From NCBI GenBank assembly GCA_951394405.1, contig OX596335.1, positions 1,612,001-1,676,000 of the forward strand: DNA of 64,000 bases, given 5' to 3'. The stretch is from Coprinellus micaceus. Taxonomy: Eukaryota; Basidiomycota; Agaricomycetes; Agaricales; Psathyrellaceae. Positions within the stretch are counted from its first letter, which is position 1. Each line of letters begins with the position of its first letter. Positions 36,053 through 48,549 of the stretch are shown here, piece by piece. Under the pieces are notes generated by a model. That model did no database searches, was not told where the DNA came from, and was given only the letters and a program-made list of their open reading frames with translations. Position numbers and translations under genes: made by a program.

Positions 36053-39000
36053 GATGAGGCAAGTGGAAACAGGAGGGCTGGAACGTTTTTCATCTCCTTC
36101 GGGGATGAAGGGAGCGAGGAGGACCGCAGCGCTGACTGATGCAGTGGGGTAGGGATGAAATTTGGGGCGATGGCCCAACCGAGTGCTTGCCAGTGGGAGG
36201 TTCGCCGCTCCCCACGACTGTCCGCGGATGCCCATCCACCAACCCCGATACGACCGAGACAGGCGTTCTTTAGTCTCGTACTAGTACGTACCTATCCTTT
36301 CAATTTGCACTGCATGGAAAGTCCTGCTGGGACCGATGACAACACCGCCCTTGGCTCACCTTCCTGCCAGCTGGAACCGAAGCTGGAACCATGGGATGCG
36401 CAAGGTAGCACCTGACCAGTGGCATCAGTCTCGGGTCTCGGTCACGCCACCGAAATCGCTTGGAGTCCGGGCTGCTTCCGCGATCTTCGCCTTCGAAATT
36501 GGAATCGCACTGTTCCCACCAACGCTACGCAGAGCAGTCCATCGCCTGGGATGATATTTATAAGTTGGCATGAATGAACACATGGACGAGAAGTCAAAGC
36601 ACCTGGAGCGATAACCCTCGAGTTAATTTTGCGAGAATGAAGTCAGAGATAAACCAGAAGTAGGACCAGTCTCTTTTTGCGGTCCGGCGAATAGCGCAAA
36701 GATCCAGCTAGACGCCTTAGATAGGAAGACTGTCGTCACCAGAAGAACCTCTTATCAACACTAATTCTGAAGTAGGAATTGTAAGCCGTGTCGTCCGCGG
36801 GATTACGCATTAGCTGTCTGAAACATCAGGTAAGTACCTCGTTCCGGCTAGCAAAGGAAAGGCAGTTGCGTTGGGCTAGTCCATTATATTCGCCTTCCTG
36901 TTCTCTGGAGAGCCTACCATTGGGAGGCGGTCGTTCGTAGGTACGCTCACCCTTCTGCTGCTAGGTGAGAGTGAGATTGAGAACATCGCCGACAATGGCT
37001 ATCCAAGCATGGGACTTCGCCGAGTACTTAATCTCTACCCACTCATCCCCAGTTCTCGCATGGTGCGCCCAGCTGGGTTATGTTTCCTGCAGACGCCTGA
37101 GTTTTGGGACGGTCGATTCGGCTGGATCCAGGGCACCGCAGAACACTGGCATTCCTGACCTGTGTTTCGGCACCATTCCTGACCGGGGTTCCTTCGTTAC
37201 TACGGCACGCTCACTGGTTGCGGCGGCCAGTCATTGCGTCCAGCAAATCCACAGGGGAGAAAAGCTTTGTATCCCCGGTTGGGTAGTTTCTCGGGTTATC
37301 TGGTGGGTATGGCAAAGTGAATACTGAGGAGGATCTGAAGCTTCAACCCAGGGAACCACTTACCGCCTACGGCAGACTGCTCAGAGTCAGTTTCAGAGTC
37401 GGGACCCGGATGTCTTATTCGTACTGCTCTTGGCTAACCGGTTGCTCGACCATGTTGCGTTAGGCGGTGGTTGGGTGCGCGGCGTTCCTCAACTGCGGTC
37501 CCTGGGCTTTGCCTCGGTTTCCCGTCTGAGATGGGTTACAAATGGGCGAGGTTGAACTGGAATAGGCAGTGGAGGTGGGAGAACATGTGCTGGGACGATA
37601 GCATAGGGAGGGATGCTATAAATGCCGCCATATTGGCTGTGGCTGAAGAGTGGCGTTAGCAAAGTATGGAAGGGTAGCTCCATTCCTTTGAAAAACATCA
37701 GCCCATCTTTCTTGTACAAGCAGAGGCCACTCTACCAAGACAGGCCCCACAGTGAGGCAAGGCGTATTGCAGCAGATAGTCCTGCCCTGCGTATCGGTGC
37801 CATACCACGCTCGACCCGCTTAACGCGAGCACACAAGATTGCAAGTTCGTCTTGGTGGTCCTCATCCGCAGTCGATGGTTCCCTGACGGACTCCTAGTAG
37901 AGCCACACCTTTTCAACGTATGCTTACCTGGCTTGACCATACTGGTTTGAAGACCTCGAAAGGGATTGAGCGCCGTCCGCAGATGTTCACGCAGGCCAGG
38001 GCGCCTGACGGAGTGGAGGACTATCGGCATTCGGGCCTGCGGTTTCCCGCAAGACATAGGAACTAAGCAAGCCGGATACATTTATAACCATCTCCTCTTG
38101 AATCTCGGCTCATAAAAGGGTGGCTAGACCATAAGTAACGAGCGGTGCGAGGTGTACATGGTTCGTAAATCTAATAAGGCTACAGTTAGCAAAGGAACAG
38201 CCCCAAGAGAGTCTGAAAACGCACCTATTAACACATATAGCCGCCTACCATACCGCGGGTACGCCCCCGCTCCCCTTCATGTCGGCAGGGCGGCCCATGC
38301 CAAAGCGCCCAGCGATCCACTCGCCGGAGACGCGAAGTCAACGCAGACGGTCTTGCTGATGACGCCGAGAACTGAGGCCATCTGGCGATAACCGAGGCGG
38401 TATGGGGACAAGGTGGGGGCTTGTGAGCTTGGGTGAGATGGCGGTTCCAGGTGAAAACAAGTTCAAGTTTGGAACTCACGGTGTTGCAACTTTTGATGCA
38501 CACACGCACCCACAACTCTCACATACCCCGTGGCTGGCACCCAATCAATTCCATAGTAGGACCCGCATCCTTACACAAAACATTCTGTTGAACAAGATAT
38601 TCTGACACTAGTATGAGCTGAAGCCAGAAGCCTGGGGTACGTACCCCATACAAAGGCATGATGGCGTACACCAACCGGCGTGCCTTTGGTGGCCATGTAG
38701 GAGGGGCTTCAGGCCCCCCAAGGAGGTCCAAACCCGGAGGGAAAGTGGAAGGACGACAAGGCCAACCTGCAGTGGGGCCAACTGCAAATTCTAGATGTGC
38801 AGCCGCAGGCCCTGGAAACGAGGGGAGAGACGGCAGGAGTTTCCCGTCTTTTCTGGGCTCGTCGCTTCTTCGTAATTTCGTATCGTGCGAGCTGATGGGC
38901 TCCCAAAATACTACAGTCATCTACCAATAAACGTGACACCCAAATGATGTGTCCCATTTTTCTCTACAACCACTGGACCGTTTGGCGAGATTTTTTCACG

Positions 39001-39870
39001 TATGTATTGGGCTGTCCTTCTTCTATACGATAGTTAAAACCTATTTGTTTTACTCCAAAACTGGGCTTACAATTGCGCTTCCACTGGCGCGGGAGCATTT
39101 CTGGCCCGGATCACTCAACGTGACAGCCTCCCTACATTCACCCAACACCGACCAACATGATGGGGCTTTGCCTCACTATCAGCTTGGAATAGTGTAAAGA
39201 GGTCAGAGAAATGATACTAGAAGCTATATGAGCCATATTTACCCTGTATTGTACCAGTACCTGTCTGTGCATTTAAAAATCCCAGTATTACAGTCTTGGA
39301 TAGAAGTTGCTGGGGTTTTTCAGGACTCTGTAGGCTCGGCCTTGGATAGTTCTTGTTACTGAAGGGATTAAGATTACCTGAAAAGGTCTTGGGTGCATCT
39401 CCTCGGCCATATCATGTCCCCCCAGGCTCATTTTCATCAGAAGAAGCCCAATATAAGGGCTTCAGACATACCCAGGCTGCGCAAAAGGTTCAGTTTCTTG
39501 ATGATCTCAAAGCACTTTGGGTCGCAATTTTGATAGGTGAATAAGCTGAGGTGTAGAGAAGCCCCACCTGTCCGATTTTTGGTGCCGTACATATGATTCA
39601 CAGTGAAGTAGGGGCCTTGGAAATTTCGAAAATCACCCAAATTTCGGAAAGCTCGGCGGGGATGACCAATTTTACCCTCATTTCGCACACAGACACATCA
39701 AAGGGGTATCACTCTGTGTAGACAGGATATATGCCCATAATATACAGAAGGTTTTATCGAATTTCATGAGGAATTGGGTGAGGGGGATATGATTTCGCGC
39801 CCCTGTCATGTTATGTGATAGTGTCACGTTTATTGATAGATGACTGTAACGCTTCCATGCCGCTTCGCTG
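36053..39870. other. 3.8 kb without a resolved gene
   Basis: Upstream side of the KDZ gene, so terminal or regulatory sequence of that element is expected here, but I could not find a matching inverted terminus. Overlapping frames at 36.9-37.3, 37.6-38.1 and 38.5-38.9 kb lack motifs. 38.95-39.80 kb is clearly richer in A+T than its neighbours and may be a different kind of repeat or an old insertion. Confidence 0.4.
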
Positions 39871-40585
39871 ATGTCGGGCAACCCCGCGAAGCTGAAGTCT
39901 CTGCCTCTCTCCGAACCCCTCATCGTATCGATTGGCACTATGCCTCCTAATGGCTGGACGACACCAGATGAACGCGAATTTCTGAGGCCATTTCTTCTCG
40001 AGTACGAGACATATCAATTCAAGCGACAGTACATGCCGTTTTGGAAACGCCTCAACGCGGACTATTTCGCCAAGTTCCCGATGGTCGAAAGGCTCTATCC
40101 GGGTCTGAAGTTCAGCGAGCTCGATCAGGATCAGAAGTCTGCGTTGTCTGAAGCAACCATGAGGCAGCAGAAGGTGGGAGCTCGCCTCTCTGAGCATTAT
40201 TCGGGGTATACTTACTACTTCCATGTAGCGCCTCAAAGAGTGGTTCCGCTGGCGGAAGAACCCTCGTAGCCGCAATGCCGGGTGCTCCATTTCCAGAAAA
40301 GACCTTCAGGTCATCTACAACCCGCGCACTCGAGCCTCAAAGCCTTACGAGATGTTCGCGAGGCTTTACCCGGCTTTGATTGCCAGTGAAAAGAAGGATC
40401 GCTGCGAGGGTCAAGGGGTCGTTGGGCGAGCAATGCTGGGGATCTGGCACCAAGTAGCCAAGGAACTATTTGAAAAGGCGACACCAGAGCAATTGGAGGC
40501 AGTAAAGAAGGAGATGAATGGAGCTGACTTGGAGTCCGATTGTGCCACTGAGTCATCTAAGGCGTATGCGCGATTCGTTTTGTAG
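39871..40585 (+). CDS. Basidiomycete-type hypothetical protein, 219 aa
   Basis: Two exons, 39871-40173 and 40229-40585, with a 55-nt intron (gtggga..tgtag); 220 codons in frame. The protein is soluble and helical: PDEREFLRPFLLEYETYQ, an aromatic/basic middle across the splice (MRQQK then RLKEWFRWRKNP) and a C-terminal helical part (ELFEKATPEQLEAVKKEM). The block RLKEWFRW is like one in a widespread basidiomycete family of unknown function whose members are numerous and often near transposons; that resemblance is from memory and not firm. No catalytic motif. An ATG further upstream cannot be excluded. Confidence 0.75.
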
Positions 40586-43162
40586 AGTAGATACGCTCTG
40601 TTCTGGACCCAACCTGGAGGCGACGTTAACTTGCCCCTGGTTGGTTCCCGAGATGAATGTGTCATAGAGGGATAGCCATCGATACACGGTTTCGCTGCCC
40701 TTTATCCCATAAACATTGGTATCGCAGCCTTCGCGCGGACCGATCCGGCCTGCGTCTGCGTCGAAGAAACGAGTGCGATTACAGGTTGCGAACGCGCGTA
40801 TCGACAAATAGGGGAGGTCTATACCAAGTGTGGACTGAGTGGACTGAACGGAATAACTCCCTACTTCTGTGGGAAAGCGGCATGCTTAAGAAGATTAGCA
40901 GGGGGCGTAGTTTTGATTTCTCTGCCATCGGCTATAAACCGCATCCTTTGGCCCTTCTGTCGCAGTCAGGGCTCCCACCTTTGTGCCCAAGACCTAGGTT
41001 CAGGGGAACTAACTTCCTCCAACGATAAACTTGTTGAGAGGTCCTCAGTGCCCTCGACGAATGCCTATTAAACGCGGGCCTGTCGCTGCCCAAATTCCAA
41101 TATTTTCTATCCCCATCGAATGATCAAGAACACGCGTTGAAAGCCACCCACCTCTACCATGGTATCGTAGTCTCACAGTCACAACTAGGGAATGGATATA
41201 GAAAACATATTGGAGACACTACACCATGGCAAGCCTTGGGCTGACCAGCGCGACGCGACGCGACGACTAAAGGGTCCGAGTTATCACGGGCAAAGGGGGG
41301 GGGATGGCCAGATGCACGTGATATATATAACCCCATTCTCCTGAGTCACAGTGGCTTCAGTTCTTGCCGAACATCGCGATAGTATGCATTTGATCTTGTC
41401 TAGTCACGGTGGAGGCGAGTCCAGCCGATCCATACACCAGGCTCCAAATGAGTCAAACGCTGTAGGTGCCAGCTCGGACGCTTGCTCGCGTTGAGCACTC
41501 ATCCAAGTTTTTGGATAGTTCTCCCTTCCAGCGCTCGTTCCCGCTGGTGGCAAGGGAAAGCGTTTTCTACGGCCATAGACAGGATGTGTGCACGTTTTAT
41601 AACGCTTCTCTTTGCCTGCCCAGCGCATTCACCCTCGGTCGCCCGCTTCAGGGGCACACTTCTCTGCTTTCATCGCATATGCTCTACACTGGACAAAACT
41701 ACACCTCTCCGTGTCGGATGTTTGCAGCATTGATGCCGGTTCAACCTCTCAAGTACCACTCCCCGGCTGCTAGAGCGTTGCTGTCCGCCGTCGGTTCATC
41801 TCTGCGTTCATGATTGCTTCGAAGGCGATCCGCGACCACTTGTATTGGGCCAGGTCCTGGAGAATGGAACGTGAGATATCTGACTGTCTCGAATGCGAGT
41901 ACACTTTCTCGAACTTCGAGAACCCTGTTACGAGGGACTCCTCCAGCGGCTGAGACTTCTATCCGAACCATCCTCCCTCTTTCTTCGGGATTCCCTCTAC
42001 TTTTACTGCTGCTACCAACGCCGCCTCTCAATTACGACTGGTGATTGAAAAAGTAAATTTATTTCTTCACCGTTTGATTTGTGCTTTCGCGTGACTTTCA
42101 ATTGATCCTACCCTCAAGTTCGCCCTAGGTCTATATCGAGTTCTTCAAATTCAATGAATAGGATCTAGAGACCCGCACAACTTCGTACACGGGCCTGGCT
42201 GTACATTTGAGGACGGAACAGGGGCCTGTCTCCGATCGAGGAGATTGCAAGTGGACCATAGGCCAAATAAGCGCCATCGATCACCCAGAAGCGCAGTATG
42301 GTCTGGTCTGTAATTTTCAGTACGGCTAATTTGGAAGTGACGCATCGTCAAAGTCGCCTGCACCAACCGAAGGGTCCCCCTCTACGACGAAGGTTACGCC
42401 GCCGTACTACGTACCATTTTGGCACGAGTCCGCCCGGAGAATAACGTACGGGCCTTATGGTTAGGGAGGTGTCCTCTGGCAGCCGGAGCCTGGCCAGGGA
42501 CCCAGGGTGCGGAGAGCACCTGGGTAACGTAAAGAGCTAGCGTGGCGCTCATATTAGACGCCCGCTGTTATTTCAAACTCCGCTGACACCCTACGATTTC
42601 GATGTACACCCTGTCGGCCCCCAAGGCGGCCTAGGAAGGGAGATATGGCACAGGACTACCACATATTCTCCCCATAAGAAGTGGGACCGTTTTAAATGCA
42701 GAGGAGCGCCTTCAAATATTTACTGTGCTTCAAATTTTAACCCCAAAAGGTTTCCCAGAAGTTTTCATAAATGCTAACTTTTCACTCAAATGTACCACCA
42801 AAAATGTAAGTTTGACTCTACTCACGCGCTCTCGCTGATTCATACCCGTCCAGTTTGCAACTTCACCCAAAGTAACGGAGGTCACTAGCGAAGCTCACAC
42901 CGCCATACGCGTACGGACGGCGGGCTGTGCATACCCTCGTTCACCTAGTAGATAGCCAAATTTTTAAATAATCAGCCCATGGAACCCATCTTGAAGGCAT
43001 TCAATATTGACACAGCAAATGGCGAGTGTATCCGTACAGATATACTTCTGGGCGACGAGATGGTTTGCTCAGGGAGCGCGGGCGTAAGTACGTCAAACTT
43101 CAGCCCGTTGGCACAGACCTTAGCCTGAGCGAAGCTATAAACGGACTGCCTCGATTCCCACA
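40586..43162. other. 2.6 kb without a resolved gene
   Basis: Frames of up to 120 codons on both strands, without splice logic or motifs. A 96-codon minus frame at 41741-42031 is the best but is unsupported. 42.6-43.0 kb is A/T-rich. Confidence 0.4.
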
Positions 43163-44055
43163 TCACAAGCGTGGGTGCGTACCCGGGGCTCGAAAAAGCT
43201 CTTCTTGCATGCGAGCATATAATTCGGCGGCAAGTCGGCATTGGTGAGGGCATTCCAAGGTCTCAACTCCTCCACCCAAGATGGACACGTTTTCCGGCCT
43301 CAAATAGGCAGTGCCCCCAATCACTGGGAAGCGAACGAGCTGTAACTGAGCAGGACAATGTCAAAGTAGCTGTAGTGAGAGACTGGTCGCCGCAAGAAAT
43401 TTCAGATTGGGCTCACCTTGGTGCCCATTGGGGTAGCACCCAATTGGAGTGCCAGATGCTCCAGTTCCACAGCTTCCAACTCGGTAGCACCATCAGAAAG
43501 GTATAACTTCAGACATTTGCGCGGGTAGCGAGGTAGCCTTTCTCTGAGATCTAAAAGCATTTCAGAGTTCGCTATCTCACCCTTAGCGAAAAGAGAAAGC
43601 AACTGGGAGCGGAAGCAGCGGTCGCGGTCGCCACGAACCCTCTCGAGCTCGAAGGCGCTCACGCCGATGTCGGTGAGGTGCCTCAGCTCTAGTACGATAG
43701 GCCCTTCGATAACCCCGAACATGGTATTTAGGGAAATACCAGAATCGAGCCCAGTGCCGCCCTGTGCAGAAACGGAAAATGAGGTAGACAGAGCCATCAA
43801 ATTCATTCGTTCAATGAACGTGTCCCATGCTTCCTCTGCCGAGGGGCCGCCCCCCCAATGAATGGTTTTCTTTGCAGAGGAAACCCAGGCCTAAAAGAGA
43901 ACGCATATCAGGCCTTTGAGTATCCTGTCCACCATCGACTAACCAAACTGACCACCTACATCGGCAATGCGGGGGCAGGGATAGTTTTCGTCAAAATGTT
44001 GCTTAATTTTCTCCTCCATGCTCGTAGGGACGTTGCTTTTCATTGTGGCGGTCAT
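43163..44055 (-). CDS. RMI1: RecQ-mediated genome instability protein 1 (RMI1) homologue, 250 aa
   Basis: Three exons read right to left: 44055-43960, 43890-43417 and 43345-43163; 251 codons, GT..AG introns. RMI1 is the OB-fold subunit of the Sgs1/BLM-Top3-Rmi1 complex that dissolves double Holliday junctions in the nucleus. The short helical N-terminus has the family's YP.P motif followed by a Trp (YPCPRIADAW, residues 26-35, across intron 1). The OB-fold is clear at about 95-225: LTDIGVSAFEL, then YPRKCLKLYLSDG, a strand EAVELEHL and LGATPMGTK, ending with YLRPENVSILGG. The length fits fungal members. Start: the ATG at 44055 or the second ATG at 44043 (A at -3, perhaps better). A seven-G run at the start of exon 2 (43850-43856) keeps the frame. 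The 5' end overlaps the 3' end of the upstream gene. Confidence 0.88.
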
Positions 44056-44656
44056 TTGTTGATCCTATCTTGAAGTGACTTAGCTCGCAATTGCTCCTGT
44101 GCTGTCGTCCGCTGGAGGATGTGGGGGTTGCAGTGATATCGGATCCCTTGAGCTTACTCGGCCGTCCAAAATCACTAATTACGTACGAGACCGATTGGCC
44201 GAATTGGCTCTGCCCGTTCTTAAGACGTGATACCTGAGAACGAGGAAGATATGTTAACTACTAGTCGGAAATCAAATGGTAAAAGAAGCTTCTAACCAGG
44301 CGGCGAAGGAGGCCGCAGCACTGCTTTGCTTCTTCCTCGGTTGTCGTGGCCTGGTCGAGATCGACCCTAGAAGTGCGGCCCATCCTAGCTTCGAGGGGGA
44401 GGGGGTGCGCTGAGGAGTGGAGTTCGCTGTCCTCAGGTATCACCGGGCTGGCGCAGAATAGCTGGGGACGTTTGCACCGGGAAGAGGCGAGTGGAAATAT
44501 TTGTGAATGGATTCCGGGGCCAACCAAGGGGCCGAGTGCTCGCGCGAGGGGTGGGTGAGGGCGCCAGTGTAACGGGAGTGCAGCAGGGCGCCGCTTCTTG
44601 TGGAAGTTTCGGTCATCATCGTCGCTACCGCAACGACACCACCCGTGAACCTTCAT
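44003..44656 (-). CDS. Small unknown protein, 196 aa, overlapping RMI1
   Basis: Two exons read right to left: 44656-44297 and 44233-44003; 197 codons in frame with a gttaga..ctcag intron. The second exon (VSRLKNGQSQFGQSVSYVI onward) and the end of the first (TTTEEEAKQCCGLLRRL) join naturally. The N-terminal half is basic and Pro/His-rich with poor coding character, so the true start may differ. Its last 53 nt overlap the first exon of RMI1 in another frame, so either the two messages overlap, or this is an alternative 5' part of the RMI1 transcript. No family recognised. Confidence 0.42.
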
Positions 44657-45031
44657 TGTCGAGAACCAGTTGTGATCCGACTGCCTCTGCAGGGGTTGAG
44701 AAGGTCGGTGACAGCGCCAGACCGGCAAACCTGGGCTTGGTTGACTTATCTCAAGCCGTTGTAGCTCCCGTCAAAAGTGTGGGGCAGGTACCCTGAGGTA
44801 CCCGCGGAATATAAGACTGGCAATCATAGAACTCATTTGGAATCGCTATTTTGGAATTCCGGGCCCGGGTACGCCCATGATGCAGGACAGAGCAAATATA
44901 CACAAAGTTCCACTCTGGGTATCGAGTTGAGTTATGAGGTAAAATATTGACGGGAAGTCGCAATGGAAACGGCAGAGTAGGAGGCTAGGAGCGGAAGAGC
45001 GGTGGGCGTCGATATTCAACCCCGGCAATTG

Positions 45032-47545
45032 TCACGGAGGAACTACGTTGGGAGTATTGTTCCACCAGCGCCAAGCGAGATCGCGGAGGAGGGATCCTGG
45101 AGGGATCCTGGGGTCTGGCACGCATGGGTCAGCGCAATCGGTTTTGGGAAACCCAGGGTTTCCTACAACAAGAGGTTGAAGGGAAAGGGGATACTCTGCT
45201 GAGGTTACTGCCGATGCTAACCCTAAGCCGAAGGAAGGAGCAACGTCGTCTTCCTCAGAAGCTGAGGGTTCCCCCCACCCTCTTTGGTCTGTGCTCCGAT
45301 ATGGGAAACTGAAGCGCTGTGGAAGCGGGGTAAGGTCTGCTGGCCATTCTGCGGCGCCTCGCGGTATGCCATCGCTAGATTCTAGCATTCTGTCCCAGTA
45401 CAATCCGCCGATAGCAGCTGGAATGCCTTCAGACCAGCAGATGTCAGTATGCCCAGCTACCTGGCTTTCCAAGTCCGAACACGAGGGTGGCGGAGCGATT
45501 TCGAAGAGTCGGGGAGCGTCAACAGAGAAAGGCGGAGGCAACGCGAGAAGGCTCGCGAGATGTTCGCCGCTGACGTTGCCCATACCCTTCACCGGGACCT
45601 GGGGGAAATTGGGAGGACGGGGAGTTTGTGAATCATTTCTAGAAGTGCTCGCTGCCTGACTCAGCCCGATATGTTGTGGCTTTACTTCTTGCCCTGCGGG
45701 CGCACGCGTACTTGGGTCAAGGAATAGCCAGTCGCATTGCCCGGCCTCGCTACTAATTCCTGGAGGTGGAACAACGCCCTGGGGGATGGCATTGTTCGGC
45801 CCTTCAAGAGTTGAAAAGAACGGAGAATAGTGCGAGGGTTGAAGATGGCCTGGAGGTGCGACGACGTCTCGGGGAATGGTAGTGTTCGACTCTTCGAATG
45901 GCGAAGGAAACTGACAACAGTGTGGGGGGAGAATGTGACCACGGTGACCGGGTAGCTCAACGACGCACGCCTCATCAAGTCCATGGCAGGTCTCAACGGG
46001 ATGCGTGGGGGGATTGGATGGTGAGCCGTCCTGGGAGCCGTGGCTGGGAGGAATTGGCGTCCGACACAAGAGCGGCTGTGTCTCTTGTGCCATCTCATCG
46101 CAGTCCAAAGCAACCACAGTCGTGTCCCGAAGGGTACCGCTAGTTGATCTAGTTGATGAGGGGCGCCGAGAGTGGTGCGACCGAAAGGGTGGGTTGTAAG
46201 GAGCAGTCGCATATAACGCTCGTGTCTTCCCCTCTGGTGAAAATATCTTCGAATTGCGGCCTTGCTGAGGGACTGGCAGGTGGTGGGAGGGGCGGGGTCG
46301 CTTGCGCAATCTCCTTCGTATATCATCGACGATGGATAGGCTACTTCCACGTTTTGGCCCTCCCATAACGCAGGTATAGACCGAGCTCGGTACGACTAGT
46401 GGGTCTCTAGATGGCCCAGTTGACTCCTTGGACTCCAGTGACTGGGCTGAGGCATTCGTCAGACTCGTGGGGTACAAAAGGTTCCACAACAGGGTAAGGC
46501 TCACCGCTCGTCCGAAGTGACTTATAAGCAGGCCTTGCCCTCTCCCTATCCACGTCGCCGAACTCGAGTATTAGGTGCAGGAATCGAATGGGCTCCACGC
46601 TCTCCATCGCGGTGGCTAAAACGGTGTTCAGAACGAAAGCATTTCTCTTTAACTCAAATATTAGAGTGGCTTTCCAGCCTAGTGGAAACGAGGTCATTGA
46701 GATCTTGATCGAGGGTGCATGGCGCGTAACTCTCACCTTTCGTCTGGGTTGGTGGGATAAGGAACTGGAGAACTGAGCCCACTTCGCAGGTCGTTACTTT
46801 TGCCGCCTCGAGGTTCGTGGTGATCATCGGAATGGGCTGCTTCCTGTCTTCGGCTCCCGTCCCAGCCTCGGTGTTCGGATCCTTGACACGCAAGTGGCTG
46901 GTTGACAAAAAGCGCCACGGTGCAGTTATCACCACTTTCAGGCTGGGAAGCGTACCGCCTAGAAAATGGACCCTCAGCAGCTCCGGGAGAACGCCGGGTC
47001 CCATATCCAACGGGCCGGACGACTGGAGAGAAAACTGGATGGGTGAACCCACTGAACTTGGCGTTCGATAGACGAATTTGCGAATGTCCTCTCTTCGACC
47101 CACGTCTCTCAGGACCAAAGCTGGGCGATGAGGGTAGGTTTTCTTCGTTATTTTTGAGGCTGTCAACAGCAGATCTGCCGGATAGACTTGGCGCAGGAGC
47201 TCCCGCACCATTTTTTTCTTCACCTGGACACCGTGACGAAGGATTACCATCATTTGAACTATAGGAATCCATATGGATTTTATTTCTCTGGGGAGCTCCG
47301 CCCAGCGCCAAGGGTCTTCAGTAGCCAGTCTGTAGGCACATTGGGCAATATCTTGAGCAGCTTCTCGGTAGGAGGTCAGCCACCCTTACACATAGTGTCC
47401 ACTGGCAGGCCCAACAAGCAGAGTGCACGAACCGCAGTGAATGATCGCAGCGGCGTCATGTCTGATATGCGGACAAAAATAGTCAGTTCTACTCCTCCAA
47501 GTTAAAGCCCAGGTACGCTTACATGGTTGTTGACTTTGAAGCCAT
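45032..47545 (-). CDS. Protein of unknown function with Pro-rich C-terminal half, 758 aa
   Basis: Five exons read right to left: 47545-47523, 47461-47390, 47329-46737, 46678-46505 and 46446-45032; 759 codons in frame, introns of 57-61 nt. Residues 30-290 look globular: EDPWRWAELPREIKSIW, LPSLKVVITAPWRFLS, VLQFLIPPTQTK, and LIFELKRNAFVLNTV across a splice. This is a mixed alpha/beta region I cannot assign. From about residue 310 it is disordered: a basic patch (RRRLRKRPRP, a possible nuclear signal), many Pro, Ser and Thr, and two imperfect copies of a unit of about 27 residues (ESNTTIPRDVVAPPG / EGPNNAIPQGVVPPPG). The second exon keeps a stop in frame if the 60-nt intron at 47330-47389 is not removed, which supports that intron. 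Confidence 0.68.
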
Positions 47546-47932
47546 CTTGAATGTAGGAGAAAAAGAAGCTGGGGGTGGGGCAAGGGGCCTCCACTGATGC
47601 GTAGGCACCGGTTGATGCCGACGCTGCCGAAGTAACCTCTGGGACCCGCAACGGCTGGAGGTTCGACGTATACTGTTCTAAGAGCCGATGGACGTTCCAT
47701 TAATGCATTTCCGTGTCTGCAGTAATGACCATTCATCCCCAAAGCCCTGAAACTGCCATGGGTTTTAGGCTGGGAGCTCCTCTGACCGATTTATGACCAC
47801 AAGACAGCTGGGACTCGCTTTGATCGGGATGAGTGCAGAATAGATCATGTCTCAGCTCTAAAGTCTTCCCCCGCCCTTTCCGAAGGTGAATACAGGGTGC
47901 GGACCATCTCTGCGAAGAGATTTTTGCTCAAG

Positions 47933-48453
47933 GGAGTCAGCGTCTCGAATGTCGAGTACACAGGCCAGAGTCAAGAGGCAACAATGCCAATGATCAAGCG
48001 CCTAAAATGGATCACCACAGCCTTCTTCATAAAGGCTCCGTTGCCAGCACACCAATCATTGCCAATGTCATGCCCTCCTAGTACTCAGTGCAGGGCTATC
48101 GCTGTATTCGACAATCGAAACAGCGATCCTGCCTGCGTTTACGGCCGCATCTGCGTTCGATGCAATTCGAAGCACTGGCCCCGTTACTCGACCGCCCAGC
48201 GTTGTGGCCAGAGCAAACTGCATTCGGCTTTTCGAAGCTGTTAAGCCATCTCTATCCAACGCTCGAAACAGATGGGAGGTTCATGGGGTACGCTATTGCG
48301 CTTTGTATGATCGAATTGTTTGACTCTCTGCTCCCGAGTCTCTCTGACGGTGATGTCTTGTGTGTCTCTGGTGGAGGACCGGCTTCAGATCGACTATGCG
48401 TCGCTTTCATACTGACGGCCCCAAGTCCGTGTTTTGCTCCTCCTCTCGAACCT
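47933..48453 (+). repeat. 521-bp inverted repeat, right copy
   Basis: Matches the reverse complement of 11053-11573 over its full length, with two mismatches seen. It starts with a single copy of the 35-bp unit that is tandemly repeated at the left copy, and ends ctctcgaacct. It lies between the 5' end of the 758-aa gene and the broken Plavaka transposase, so it might be the 5' flank of the Plavaka element. Confidence 0.93.
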
Positions 48454-48549
48454 ACTTCCTCAATGCCTTCATACTATGAAGCTAAACAAGGCAGCGGCCC
48501 AGCCTGCCTTCGAATCAACTTCCGTTTAACCGACACATCGACCGCAACA

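Noticed and set aside
38519..38920. 133-codon minus-strand frame
   Set aside because: Composition unlike neighbouring genes, no motif, and an equally long plus-strand frame overlaps it.
43840..43860. Apparent frameshift in the RMI1 gene at a G run
   Set aside because: On recount the run has seven bases, and the frame continues from exon start to the OB-fold without a break.
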